Positions 18,957-26,970 of a stretch of 46,459 bases of DNA are shown here, piece after piece. The stretch is from Gammaproteobacteria bacterium (GTDB taxonomy: Bacteria; Pseudomonadota; Gammaproteobacteria; Arenicellales; JAJDZL01). Each line of letters opens with the position of its first letter. Position 1 is the first letter of the stretch. The notes below the pieces were generated by a model that was not told the origin of the DNA, did no database searches, and saw nothing but the letters and a program-made list of their open reading frames with translations. The translations under genes were made by a program, and so were the position numbers. The stretch lies in the NCBI GenBank assembly GCA_022823625.1, contig JAJEHQ010000005.1, positions 134,106-180,564 on the forward strand. Reading direction: 5' to 3'.

Positions 18957-19934
18957 TTGATCATTTCTGCACATTCAGAATCCTGGCCTTTAAAGGGATC
19001 GTTTTCGATATCTAGAGGATCAAAAACCAGCGTTAACGTTGTCGTAGTTGAAATTAGCGATGGTTCAACCCGAGGGATCGGCGAAGCAGTACCCTATCCC
19101 AGATATAACCAGGGGGTCGAAGAAACACTGGAGATAATTCAGGACATTGCATCCAGACAAGGTAGTGAATTAACGCGCGATCTCCTGCGACAACAGTACC
19201 CTCCAAATGCCGCACGCAATGCACTTGACTGTGCGTTATGGGATTTTGAAGCAAAAAAAAACGCCACATCAGCTTGGAAAATCGCCGGTTTGTCGAAGCC
19301 GGTTCCAGTGACTGGGGCCTATTCATTGAGCCTTGAACCTCCTGAACGGTTGGCAAAAAACGCACGAGATGCCATTAATTTTCCTTTGCTTAAGGTCAAA
19401 CTGGGAAAGGACCAAGTTGTTGAATCAGTTGCAGCAGTCCGAGATGCCCGTCCAGATGCCAGAATCATCCTGGATGCAAACGAAGCATGGGACATAAACA
19501 TGTTTGAACGCGTTGTATCGGCCCTTAAACAATTAGAAGTTGAAATGATTGAACAACCACTTCCATCTGAGTCTGACGAAGCGTTGGATGGTATCGAAAG
19601 TGAAATACCACTTTGTGCAGATGAGTCGTTTCACAATGCAGATGATTTGCAAAGACTGACCAGCCGCTATGAAATTTTCAATATCAAGTTGGACAAGACC
19701 GGTGGGCTGACTGAAGCCCTAATTCTCGCTGACAGAGTATTGTCCGAAGGTAAGAAAGTTATGGTTGGAAGTATGATGGCGACATCTTTGGGCCTGGCCC
19801 CAGCCATGCTGCTCACTCACCGTGCTGCTTATGTCGATCTGGACTCGTCTGTATGGCTGGCTGAGGACCGTCAGAATTCAATCTGCTTTGAGGATGGCAT
19901 ATTGCAGCCACCTGACCCCAATCTCTGGGGATAG
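18957..19934 (+). CDS. dgcA: Enolase-superfamily racemase/epimerase, DgcA-type (N-acetyl-D-glutamate racemase or dipeptide epimerase)
   Basis: 325 residues of the dipeptide-epimerase branch of the enolase superfamily. The N-terminal capping domain has FSISRGSKTSVNVVVVEI. The barrel has Lys146-x-Lys148 (KVKLG), the metal ligands Asp173 (LDANEAW), Glu199 (MIEQPLP) and Asp222 (CADES), and the second catalytic Lys244 in NIKLDKTGG. Such proteins are often annotated as L-Ala-D/L-Glu epimerase. With a DUF1611 partner upstream, racemisation of N-acetyl-D-Glu to the L form is the better guess. The start is TTG at 18957; no ATG would preserve the conserved N-terminus. Confidence 0.83.
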   Translation: MIISAHSESWPLKGSFSISRGSKTSVNVVVVEISDGSTRGIGEAVPYPRYNQGVEETLEIIQDIASRQGSELTRDLLRQQYPPNAARNALDCALWDFEAKKNATSAWKIAGLSKPVPVTGAYSLSLEPPERLAKNARDAINFPLLKVKLGKDQVVESVAAVRDARPDARIILDANEAWDINMFERVVSALKQLEVEMIEQPLPSESDEALDGIESEIPLCADESFHNADDLQRLTSRYEIFNIKLDKTGGLTEALILADRVLSEGKKVMVGSMMATSLGLAPAMLLTHRAAYVDLDSSVWLAEDRQNSICFEDGILQPPDPNLWG

Positions 19935-20004
19935 AACTATCAATTGACCGGTCAATTCTGTTTTACCGGTAGTACAGACTCCCTGTAACTGTTCGGGATG
20001 AATT

Positions 20005-21408
20005 ATGGATTTAAGAAATCGATTTGAATGTGACATAGCGTTTCTATCAGAGCAACTCTCAAGTGGTCAACTGACCAGTGAAGAGTTGGCACGCCGCGCG
20101 ATCGACAACCATGAAACCTACGGAACCACACTCAAGGCATACAAGTGTTTGCAGCCGGAAAAAGCACTTGAAATGGCTCGTTACTCAGACAACCTGCTTG
20201 CCAGCGGTGTACCTTATCGAGCACTGCACGGCATCCCTGTCTCAGTGAAAGACATATACGGTTTGGAAGGTTACCCAATTTTCGTGGGTAGCAGCAAAGA
20301 ACTACCAGCCAAATGGCAGCGCAGCGGTCCATTTGTTAAGAGCTTTGCTGCACAGAATGCTGTGTTCATCGGCAAAACGCACACAGTTGAGTTTGCATAC
20401 GGAGGACTCGGTGTCAATAATCACTGGGGCACCCCACAAAATCCCTGGGATTCAGAAAGTCATCGCGTGCCTGGTGGCTCAAGCTCTGGATCTGGCATCA
20501 GTCTTTGGGAAGGATCGGCATGGGTCGCACTTGGTACAGACACGGCAGGCTCAGTCCGAGTGCCTGCAAGTTTCACCGGGAATGTTGGACTGAAGACATC
20601 GCTCGGGCACTGGTCAACAGAGGGTATCGTACCGTTGAGTCCTACTCTGGATACTGCCGGATTTTCAACGCGAACCGTTGCGGATGCGCAATTGGTCTTC
20701 CACGCCATTTCACATTTGGAAGCCTACGAAAACGTGTGTAGACAGATTGAAAAGCAAAATGAACAGGATCAACACATCAGATTTCGCATTGGAGTAGATG
20801 ACGGTCTGATGTGGAGCGAATCGGAACCAGATATTTCAGAAATTTGCTTAAATGCGCTAAGAGAACTCGAGAACGACAACTGTCAACTGGTATCTTTTGA
20901 ATTCCCACAGGCGAAGCGCGCTGTCGATATGCGAAATCTTGGTGGACCAGTCTCAGTGGAGCTCATTGAATTTCTGAATTCAGAACTGCCAGAGTGGTTT
21001 GATGTGCTTGACCCTGTAATCCGGCAACGTATAAAAATGGGTGGAGACATTTCAGCAACTGAATATCTGCGCCGAGTACGTGAAATTAAAAGTGCTAGAA
21101 AGGAAGTGAAGGAGATATTTCATGCCATAGACGTCATCGCGAGTCCAACAGTTCCAATCTCCCCACCCCTGTTGAGCGAAGTTTCGTCACCTGAAAGTTA
21201 CATGAAGAAAAACTTGCTTTCTTTGCAAAATACCACAGTAGGAAGTTTTCTTGATCTTTGTGCAATAACGGTTCCTGTCGGATTAGATCGTTTTGGAATG
21301 CCGGTAGGATTGCAGTTCATGACTCGTGCTGGAAGTGAATTGTTTTTGTTGGCACTCGGACTTCGAATCGAAAATATTGTTCGCAATCAAAAGCGAATGC
21401 CATTTTGA
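20005..21408 (+). CDS. Amidase-signature hydrolase with intact catalytic triad
   Basis: 467 residues. The amidase signature is complete: LHGIPVSVKDIYG with Lys82, VPGGSSSGSG with cis-Ser159, and GTDTAGSVRVPASFTGN with nucleophile Ser183. It hydrolyses a carboxamide or N-acyl bond, but the substrate is unknown. It lies 70 nt downstream of the dgcA-like gene and 18 nt before the thioesterase gene, so all four are probably one transcript. In a D-glutamate pathway it could free the amino acid from an N-acetyl or other amide (inference). It is a distant paralogue of the triad-less amidase-like protein at 10234-11613. Confidence 0.87.
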   Translation: MDLRNRFECDIAFLSEQLSSGQLTSEELARRAIDNHETYGTTLKAYKCLQPEKALEMARYSDNLLASGVPYRALHGIPVSVKDIYGLEGYPIFVGSSKELPAKWQRSGPFVKSFAAQNAVFIGKTHTVEFAYGGLGVNNHWGTPQNPWDSESHRVPGGSSSGSGISLWEGSAWVALGTDTAGSVRVPASFTGNVGLKTSLGHWSTEGIVPLSPTLDTAGFSTRTVADAQLVFHAISHLEAYENVCRQIEKQNEQDQHIRFRIGVDDGLMWSESEPDISEICLNALRELENDNCQLVSFEFPQAKRAVDMRNLGGPVSVELIEFLNSELPEWFDVLDPVIRQRIKMGGDISATEYLRRVREIKSARKEVKEIFHAIDVIASPTVPISPPLLSEVSSPESYMKKNLLSLQNTTVGSFLDLCAITVPVGLDRFGMPVGLQFMTRAGSELFLLALGLRIENIVRNQKRMPF

Positions 21409-21426
21409 TGGATACGGGAGTAGTCT

Positions 21427-21924
21427 GTGAATTTTAGTGAGCCATTGTTACTGCACGAAGATAGAGTGCGCGCAGAGTGGGTCGATGAATTTGATCATAT
21501 GAATCTCGCATTTTATGTGGCGGTCTGCGACTGGGGTTCGTACAAGTTCTGGGAACTGGCAAATGACGGCCACAAACTGGAAGAAAGAGATGGCATGGAG
21601 TATGCCATCGTTGAAACCCATGTGAACTACATTCGTGAAGTACGACTGGATGATGAATTAATTGTTGAGACACAACTGCTGGGATTTGACGAGAAACGTT
21701 TTCATCTTTTCCACACTCTACGACACGCGCAGCAGGATTTCGTTTCCGCAACCAATGAAGTGATGGGGTTGGGTTTCAATCTCAATGCCCGGGGCATTCA
21801 ACCTTTTACCAGCCAAGTCCAAAAGAAACTGGCAGAGATTTACGAAGGTCAAAAGACCCTTCCAAGACCCACAAACGCTGGTCGATCTATTGCACTACCT
21901 GCAAAGAAACCGATCGAATACTGA
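21427..21924 (+). CDS. Hotdog-fold acyl-CoA thioesterase (4HBT type)
   Basis: 165 residues. The segment RAEWVDEFDHMNLAFYVAVCD is the N-terminal helix region of 4HBT thioesterases, followed by VETHVNYIREVRLDDELIVETQL and a hotdog sheet. The C-terminal 40 residues are polar and family-variable. It resembles the thioesterases linked with carnitine and betaine metabolism (betainyl-CoA thioesterase), which is a loose recollection, not a demonstrated match. Start GTG at 21427 is preceded by a good GGGAG ribosome-binding site. It is last in the dgcN-dgcA-amidase operon. Confidence 0.75.
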   Translation: MNFSEPLLLHEDRVRAEWVDEFDHMNLAFYVAVCDWGSYKFWELANDGHKLEERDGMEYAIVETHVNYIREVRLDDELIVETQLLGFDEKRFHLFHTLRHAQQDFVSATNEVMGLGFNLNARGIQPFTSQVQKKLAEIYEGQKTLPRPTNAGRSIALPAKKPIEY

Positions 21925-22056
21925 AATTCCGATAGCTGAGTAGAAACTAACCAATTGCGAGACTCGCGCTGAGCCTAATCGCAGTAGCGGTAGAAAGGAG
22001 TCGCTACAGATACTCGATTTACGATTCAAAACTTTCCGAAGTACTAACAAATCTGA

Positions 22057-23025
22057 TTAAACCCGATCCCGTTTGAGTGGCTGTGCCATACAGTGAACAC
22101 CCCCACCTGCATCGGTAAACATTGTCATATCGGGGTCGAAGACTTCAAATCCCATCGCCCGCAGTTTTCCATTTAGATTATTGGCCGCTGCAGTCGAAAC
22201 CACGCGATCATTACCCAACGCAACCACATTGCAAGCCAGATTCATCGTATCGCGAAAGCTGACAGGAATCATTTCGACGTTTTTCGACCTTAACCACTCC
22301 AGTACGTCATCAGGAGTTGTATCCAAGCACACTGCAGCACACTTTTCGGCCAGCATACAGACCATCAGATCAATGTGCACATAGAATTCATCAATTGGAG
22401 CATATTTAACTTCCCATCCTTCTTTCTCCATCCAACCGCCAACCTGTTTGGCTGAACGCTCTTCGGAGCGGTGACCTGTGTATCCGATCATCACTGCGCC
22501 TGGCTCAATGATGTTGAAATCGCCCCCTTCAAAATTACCTGCACTCACCAAATCGTAAATTGGAATTCCGTTTGAAAGGTAAAAACGAAGTACTGCGGCA
22601 TACTCGCCCCGCCGTCTAGGATTCGCCAACTGACAAACTACCGCTCCAAACGGAGTCATGAAGTTTGAATCGCGAGAATATACCTGGTACGGCGTATCTT
22701 CATCAGGTTGCAGAGTGTGCACATTGACTCTAGCAGACTGATAAGCATCAACTAATTCTGCATGCTGACGAATCGCAACGTCTCGATCAAATACCAGACC
22801 ATGGCGATCAGAGGTGCGGCAGATCGAACTATATTCAAGATTCTCTTCGCCCATCCAGCGAAAGCACTCTGGTGAACCCAAAAGAACATCACGGAGAACG
22901 CCATATTCTGAATTCACACCCCAATTGCTGAGTTCGGGGGTTGAACCACCTTCTCGTCTTGCTCTTAAAATGTCAGTTTTGGGAACAGATAGATCCGCTT
23001 CAGCATGTAGTAATTCTTTCTTCAT
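22057..23025 (-). CDS. Arginine-deiminase-fold hydrolase or amidinotransferase
   Basis: 322 residues with the guanidino-group-modifying fold: an N-terminal GSPECF region, VYSRDSNFMTPFGAVV, the Glu/Asp site NFEGGDFNIIEPG, catalytic His in YVHIDLMV and catalytic Cys312 in GGGVHCMAQPL. This set is shared by arginine deiminase, dimethylargininase and amidinotransferases; the small size favours a dimethylargininase-like or related hydrolase. It lies alone on the minus strand, convergent with the dgcN operon and divergent from the P450 gene. Its substrate is not known from the sequence. Confidence 0.82.
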   Translation of the reverse strand: MKKELLHAEADLSVPKTDILRARREGGSTPELSNWGVNSEYGVLRDVLLGSPECFRWMGEENLEYSSICRTSDRHGLVFDRDVAIRQHAELVDAYQSARVNVHTLQPDEDTPYQVYSRDSNFMTPFGAVVCQLANPRRRGEYAAVLRFYLSNGIPIYDLVSAGNFEGGDFNIIEPGAVMIGYTGHRSEERSAKQVGGWMEKEGWEVKYAPIDEFYVHIDLMVCMLAEKCAAVCLDTTPDDVLEWLRSKNVEMIPVSFRDTMNLACNVVALGNDRVVSTAAANNLNGKLRAMGFEVFDPDMTMFTDAGGGVHCMAQPLKRDRV

Positions 23026-23683
23026 GGTGCAATTTCACTTGTTACATTGGTGGGTCACTTAACAATCGAAACAATCGTTACCAAATGGCAGCCCTTTGTG
23101 TATGGCTCCACTATCGGTTGAATTTTAACCGAGTGTCGACATTTTGTCTCGGTTCACAAGGTTAACTTTTTTTCGTTTGATTAAACGGTCTCTTCAACTG
23201 AAGCGGGGAATGATACGTATATCTGAATGGACCAAGCGCGTAAAGTTAATCTTTTTGCATTTAATTCTATGTCAAATGAATCGATTCTTGAATATCTCAT
23301 GAGACATTTCAGAGTCGAACCGTCACTTTTTGAATAGTTTTAAACCCCTCATCACAATAAACTGGAGTCACAGAGACAAAACGTATCACATTGCACCGGA
23401 TTATTTTGCAAGAAGAATCTTTGAAACAGATTGTTGCACTGTGAACTGAATCAGACACTGAGAAAGACCAGTCCGGATGCTGATCATCGGCACATTTTCA
23501 GACAATAGTCACTTACTGTTCAATTAACTTCGTTGCGCTTTCAAGTTCAGTAGAATACACATGCTTGTTGTCACCAGATTCGTTGCCAATCGATTTTCGT
23601 GGGGTTTTTCATCTGATATGCGGGCTTCCTGACAGACGCGATTTAACTTAATCGAATATTAACTTCCCTCGTTGTCATTCCAA
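23026..23683. other. Divergent intergenic region between the deiminase-like and P450 genes
   Basis: About 650 bp without a credible gene. It contains alternating complementary segments CGGTT (23115-23119), AACCGAG (23127-23133) and CTCGGTT (23148-23154), then GGTTAAC and a run of seven T at 23160-23173. The middle segment can pair with either flank. These may be operators or a leader structure in the 5' region of the minus-strand gene. The rest is AT-rich and featureless. Confidence 0.4.
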
Positions 23684-25138
23684 ATGTCCACACAGAATGC
23701 CGAATTAGACACATCCGTATCCACGAGTTTGAGAAAAATTCATGAGCTACCTGGGCCTTTGCGCCTGCCGCTCATTGGCAATCTGCACCAAATTTCTCCT
23801 AGCACGCTACACCTGACACTGGAAGATTGGGCGGACCAGTACGGTGATATTTTTCGAGTTTATTTCGGACCCCGTCCTCATGTGGTCATAGCTGAGCGCG
23901 AGACCACCCAACGCATTTTGCGTGATCGTCCGGATGGCTTCAGGCGCACCTCAATTCTTGAGAAAGCAGCGACCGACCTGCACCTCAATGGAGTGTTCTC
24001 ACGCGAGGGCGAGCTGTGGCGACGTCACCGCGCGATCGTAACGAAATCTTTGAATCGTACCAAATTGAAGCCCCTCTTTCCCAAACTACAGATGATGGTA
24101 GAGCGATTGAAGCGACGCTGGGAGCATTCATCGGACCAAGCACAGTCAGTGAATGTGTGCAGTGACCTGATGCGCTTTACAGTCGATGTGACTATGCAGG
24201 TCGCCTTCGGTATCGATCCAAACACCCAGGAAACCGAAGGTCCCGTCATTCAACGTCACCTCGACAAGGTATTTCCCATAGTACATCGACGGGTTTATCT
24301 TCCCTTTCCGGTTTGGCGCTATATTCGCCTCCCTTCTGACTACGCTCTTAAATCTGCCCTCAAGGCTTTGCGGGAAGAGGTGAATGGAATGGTACGGGCT
24401 GTGCGGCAGCGAATGGAGGCAAATCCGCGCTTGAAAGACTCACCAACCAATTTTCTCGAATCCATTCTATCGGAGATTGATCAGGGGGCTTCCGATTTTT
24501 CGGATGACGATGTATTTGCCAATGCAGGTACACTGTTGCTCGCGGGTGAGGACACGACAGCAAACACCATTGCCTGGTGTATCCACTATTTGATGAGATA
24601 TCCGGAGCACTTTCACAGGATGCGAAGCGAAGTTGATGAGATTGCGGCATCGAACAGCGCTGCGATACTAGAACTGGAGCAGACCAACAGGCTTCCCTTT
24701 CTGGACGCGTTTGTCAACGAAGTGATGCGACTTAAGCCTGTCGCCCCCTTTATAGCAGCTGAATCAAATACTGACACGGAAATTTTGGGGTGCCAAATTC
24801 CAAAGGGAACGACAATCCATATGCTTACGCGCAAAACAGCGATGAAAGACTCGAATTTTATCAATGCAGACCTTTTCCAACCCGAGCGCTGGCTTAACAC
24901 TGAAGCTCAGCGATACCACCCGCACGAACGCCAGGCGTTCATTCCATTCGGCTCAGGGCCGCGCCTGTGCCCAGGACGCAATCTCGCCCTGTTTGAAATT
25001 CGAATGGTGCTGTCCATGCTGTGTCGCAATTTTGACCTCGATACTATCCATGGAACAGGCGAGGTAAACGAACGTTTGGCATTCACGATGATGCCGGAGA
25101 ATCTAACCGTCAATCTTCGAAAAAGACGAAGTTCGTAA
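23684..25138 (+). CDS. Cytochrome P450
   Basis: 484 residues. It has a proline-rich start (ELPGPLRLPLIGN), a substrate-recognition and I-helix motif AGEDTTANT, the ExxR motif in NEVMRLKP, the PERW segment, and the haem-binding FIPFGSGPRLCPGRNLALFE with the cysteine ligand near residue 429. The pattern is of the P450 class closer to CYP102/CYP110 and eukaryotic microsomal forms than to camphor-type P450s. There is no membrane anchor and no fused or adjacent reductase or ferredoxin gene. A TTG at 23672 is in frame, but ATG 23684 is preferred. It sits where nuoN would be in the ancestral order, converging on the nuoM end. Confidence 0.9.
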   Translation: MSTQNAELDTSVSTSLRKIHELPGPLRLPLIGNLHQISPSTLHLTLEDWADQYGDIFRVYFGPRPHVVIAERETTQRILRDRPDGFRRTSILEKAATDLHLNGVFSREGELWRRHRAIVTKSLNRTKLKPLFPKLQMMVERLKRRWEHSSDQAQSVNVCSDLMRFTVDVTMQVAFGIDPNTQETEGPVIQRHLDKVFPIVHRRVYLPFPVWRYIRLPSDYALKSALKALREEVNGMVRAVRQRMEANPRLKDSPTNFLESILSEIDQGASDFSDDDVFANAGTLLLAGEDTTANTIAWCIHYLMRYPEHFHRMRSEVDEIAASNSAAILELEQTNRLPFLDAFVNEVMRLKPVAPFIAAESNTDTEILGCQIPKGTTIHMLTRKTAMKDSNFINADLFQPERWLNTEAQRYHPHERQAFIPFGSGPRLCPGRNLALFEIRMVLSMLCRNFDLDTIHGTGEVNERLAFTMMPENLTVNLRKRRSS

Positions 25139-25476
25139 CATTTGGGAGTACTTGATACCGGACACGCTTGAATTGGCGCAATCGGTTTGGTGAGCGCAAA
25201 TCGTCTCCGTCTCTACGACTGCGCCAACAATTCGTAGTCTGGCAGATCAGCCTGCATGCGCTTTTCTGCATCGGACGACACCGATGCATTACCTGTAAAG
25301 CAATAGTAGCCAATTACCGAGAAGATCACACAAGCGTTGGAGTATCTGAAGCCGACTTGTAACACAAGGCTGAGACGGCCACCTCTCAATCAGCCATGGT
25401 TGCTTGCGGGCTAACCAAACCGTATAGTCAATCCATGTTCAAATACGAGTCGTGGTTCAGTGTCGCGACTCGTGAG
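25139..25476. other. Convergent intergenic region at the end of nuoM, with hairpin; no nuoN
   Basis: Between the P450 stop and the nuoM stop there is no gene and no reading frame resembling NuoN. An 8-bp inverted repeat, ACGAGTCG (25445-25452)/CGACTCGT (25466-25473), lies just past the nuoM stop and could end transcription of both convergent units, although it lacks a long T run. Confidence 0.5.
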
Positions 25477-26952
25477 TTACAGCTTCGAGATTGAAATCTG
25501 CGAAATCAGATGTTCAACAGAAGGATGCATCATTTCCAACAGCGGAAAGGGCCATACTCCTAGCAGCAGTACCAGAATGGCCAGCACGCTCAGCGTGATT
25601 TTCTCCTGAATGTTGAGATCGGTTAAGGTAGAAACTGCCTCATTTACAATCTTTCCATAGATAACGCGCTTATACATCCGCAGTGTGTAAGCTGCACCCA
25701 AAATCAACGTCAAAGCTGCAATTGCGGCATAAATTGCACTTTCCTGAAATGCGCCTATGATTACCAAAACTTCTCCAACAAACCCAGAGGTGCCAGGTAA
25801 TCCAACATTTGCCAATGTGAAAATCATCATCAAAGCGGCAAACACTGGCATGCGATGTGCAACACCACCATAGGTCTCCAGTTTCCTGGAGTGGAGCCTG
25901 TCATAAAGCACACCGACACATAGGAAGAGAGCACCTGAAATGAAACCGTGCGAAATCATCTGCACGATACCGCCTTCTATGCCGTGTGTATTGAAGACGA
26001 AAAATCCAAGGGTAACAAATCCCATGTGAGAAATTGATGAATACGCAATCAACTTCTTCATATCGGTTTGTGCCAGCGCCACCAACGCAATGTAGACGAT
26101 CGCAATCAGTGACAATGCAATGATCACCCCTGCCAAAGTTCGAGATGCATCCGGCAAAATCGGTAAAGTAAATCGTAAAAATCCATAGGCGCCCATCTTC
26201 AGCATCACAGCTGCCAAAATGACCGATCCACCAGTGGGTGCTTCAACGTGTGCATCAGGTAGCCAGGTGTGCACCGGTACCATTGGAACCTTAACAGCGA
26301 AGGCTGAGAAAAATGCGATGAAAAGCAAAATTTGGGCGGTATGCGCAATTGGCAACGCGTGCCAGTTAACAATACTGAATGAGGATTCACTGACGTTGTA
26401 AAGATAAAGAAATGCCACCAGCATCAGTAGTGAACCTAGCAACGTATACAGGAAAAACTTGATGGTCGCATAAACCCGATTTTCACCGCCCCAGATACCG
26501 ATGATCAGAAACATCGGTATCAGCATGCCTTCCCAGAAAATGTAGAAAAGCACCGCATCCAATGCTGAAAACACACCGATCATCAGTCCTTCCAGCAGCA
26601 AAAACGCGGCGAGGTAATGCGAAATTCGATATTGAATGACTCGCCAGCCAGCAATCACTACAAGAACTGTCAGAAATGTCGTTAGCAAAATCAAAGGCAA
26701 TGAAATTCCGTCTATGCCGACCGAATAATTGACGTTGAATGCATCAACCCATACAGCATGTTCTGCCAGTTGGAAATCTGCGGTGGTTGTATCAAAAATT
26801 CCGTAGACGATCATGCTCAAAACAAAGGTGAGCACGGAAACACTCAAAGCAACCCAACGGACAGAATCTGAACGTGCAATTCTGCCAATTGCAAGCACTG
26901 CAACTCCACCGACAATTGGCAACCAGATGAGTGAACTTAACCAGGGGAACAT
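25477..26952 (-). CDS. nuoM: NADH-quinone oxidoreductase subunit M
   Basis: One of the three antiporter-like proton-pumping subunits of respiratory complex I in the inner membrane. 491 residues with about 14 hydrophobic helices. Key segments are FYIFWEGMLIPMFLIIGIWG with the conserved glutamate, VPVHTWLPDAHVEAPTGGS and KMGAYGFLRF with functional lysine. It begins 18 nt after nuoL ends. It is the last nuo gene here; nuoN, which normally follows, is missing. Confidence 0.96.
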   Translation of the reverse strand: MFPWLSSLIWLPIVGGVAVLAIGRIARSDSVRWVALSVSVLTFVLSMIVYGIFDTTTADFQLAEHAVWVDAFNVNYSVGIDGISLPLILLTTFLTVLVVIAGWRVIQYRISHYLAAFLLLEGLMIGVFSALDAVLFYIFWEGMLIPMFLIIGIWGGENRVYATIKFFLYTLLGSLLMLVAFLYLYNVSESSFSIVNWHALPIAHTAQILLFIAFFSAFAVKVPMVPVHTWLPDAHVEAPTGGSVILAAVMLKMGAYGFLRFTLPILPDASRTLAGVIIALSLIAIVYIALVALAQTDMKKLIAYSSISHMGFVTLGFFVFNTHGIEGGIVQMISHGFISGALFLCVGVLYDRLHSRKLETYGGVAHRMPVFAALMMIFTLANVGLPGTSGFVGEVLVIIGAFQESAIYAAIAALTLILGAAYTLRMYKRVIYGKIVNEAVSTLTDLNIQEKITLSVLAILVLLLGVWPFPLLEMMHPSVEHLISQISISKL

Positions 26953-26970
26953 CGAATTAGCAGCAGTAAG

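Noticed and set aside
25139..25476. Search for a nuoN remnant after nuoM
   Set aside because: The open frames on either strand do not resemble NuoN, and no membrane-helix-rich segment is visible; so loss or relocation, not a nearby pseudogene.
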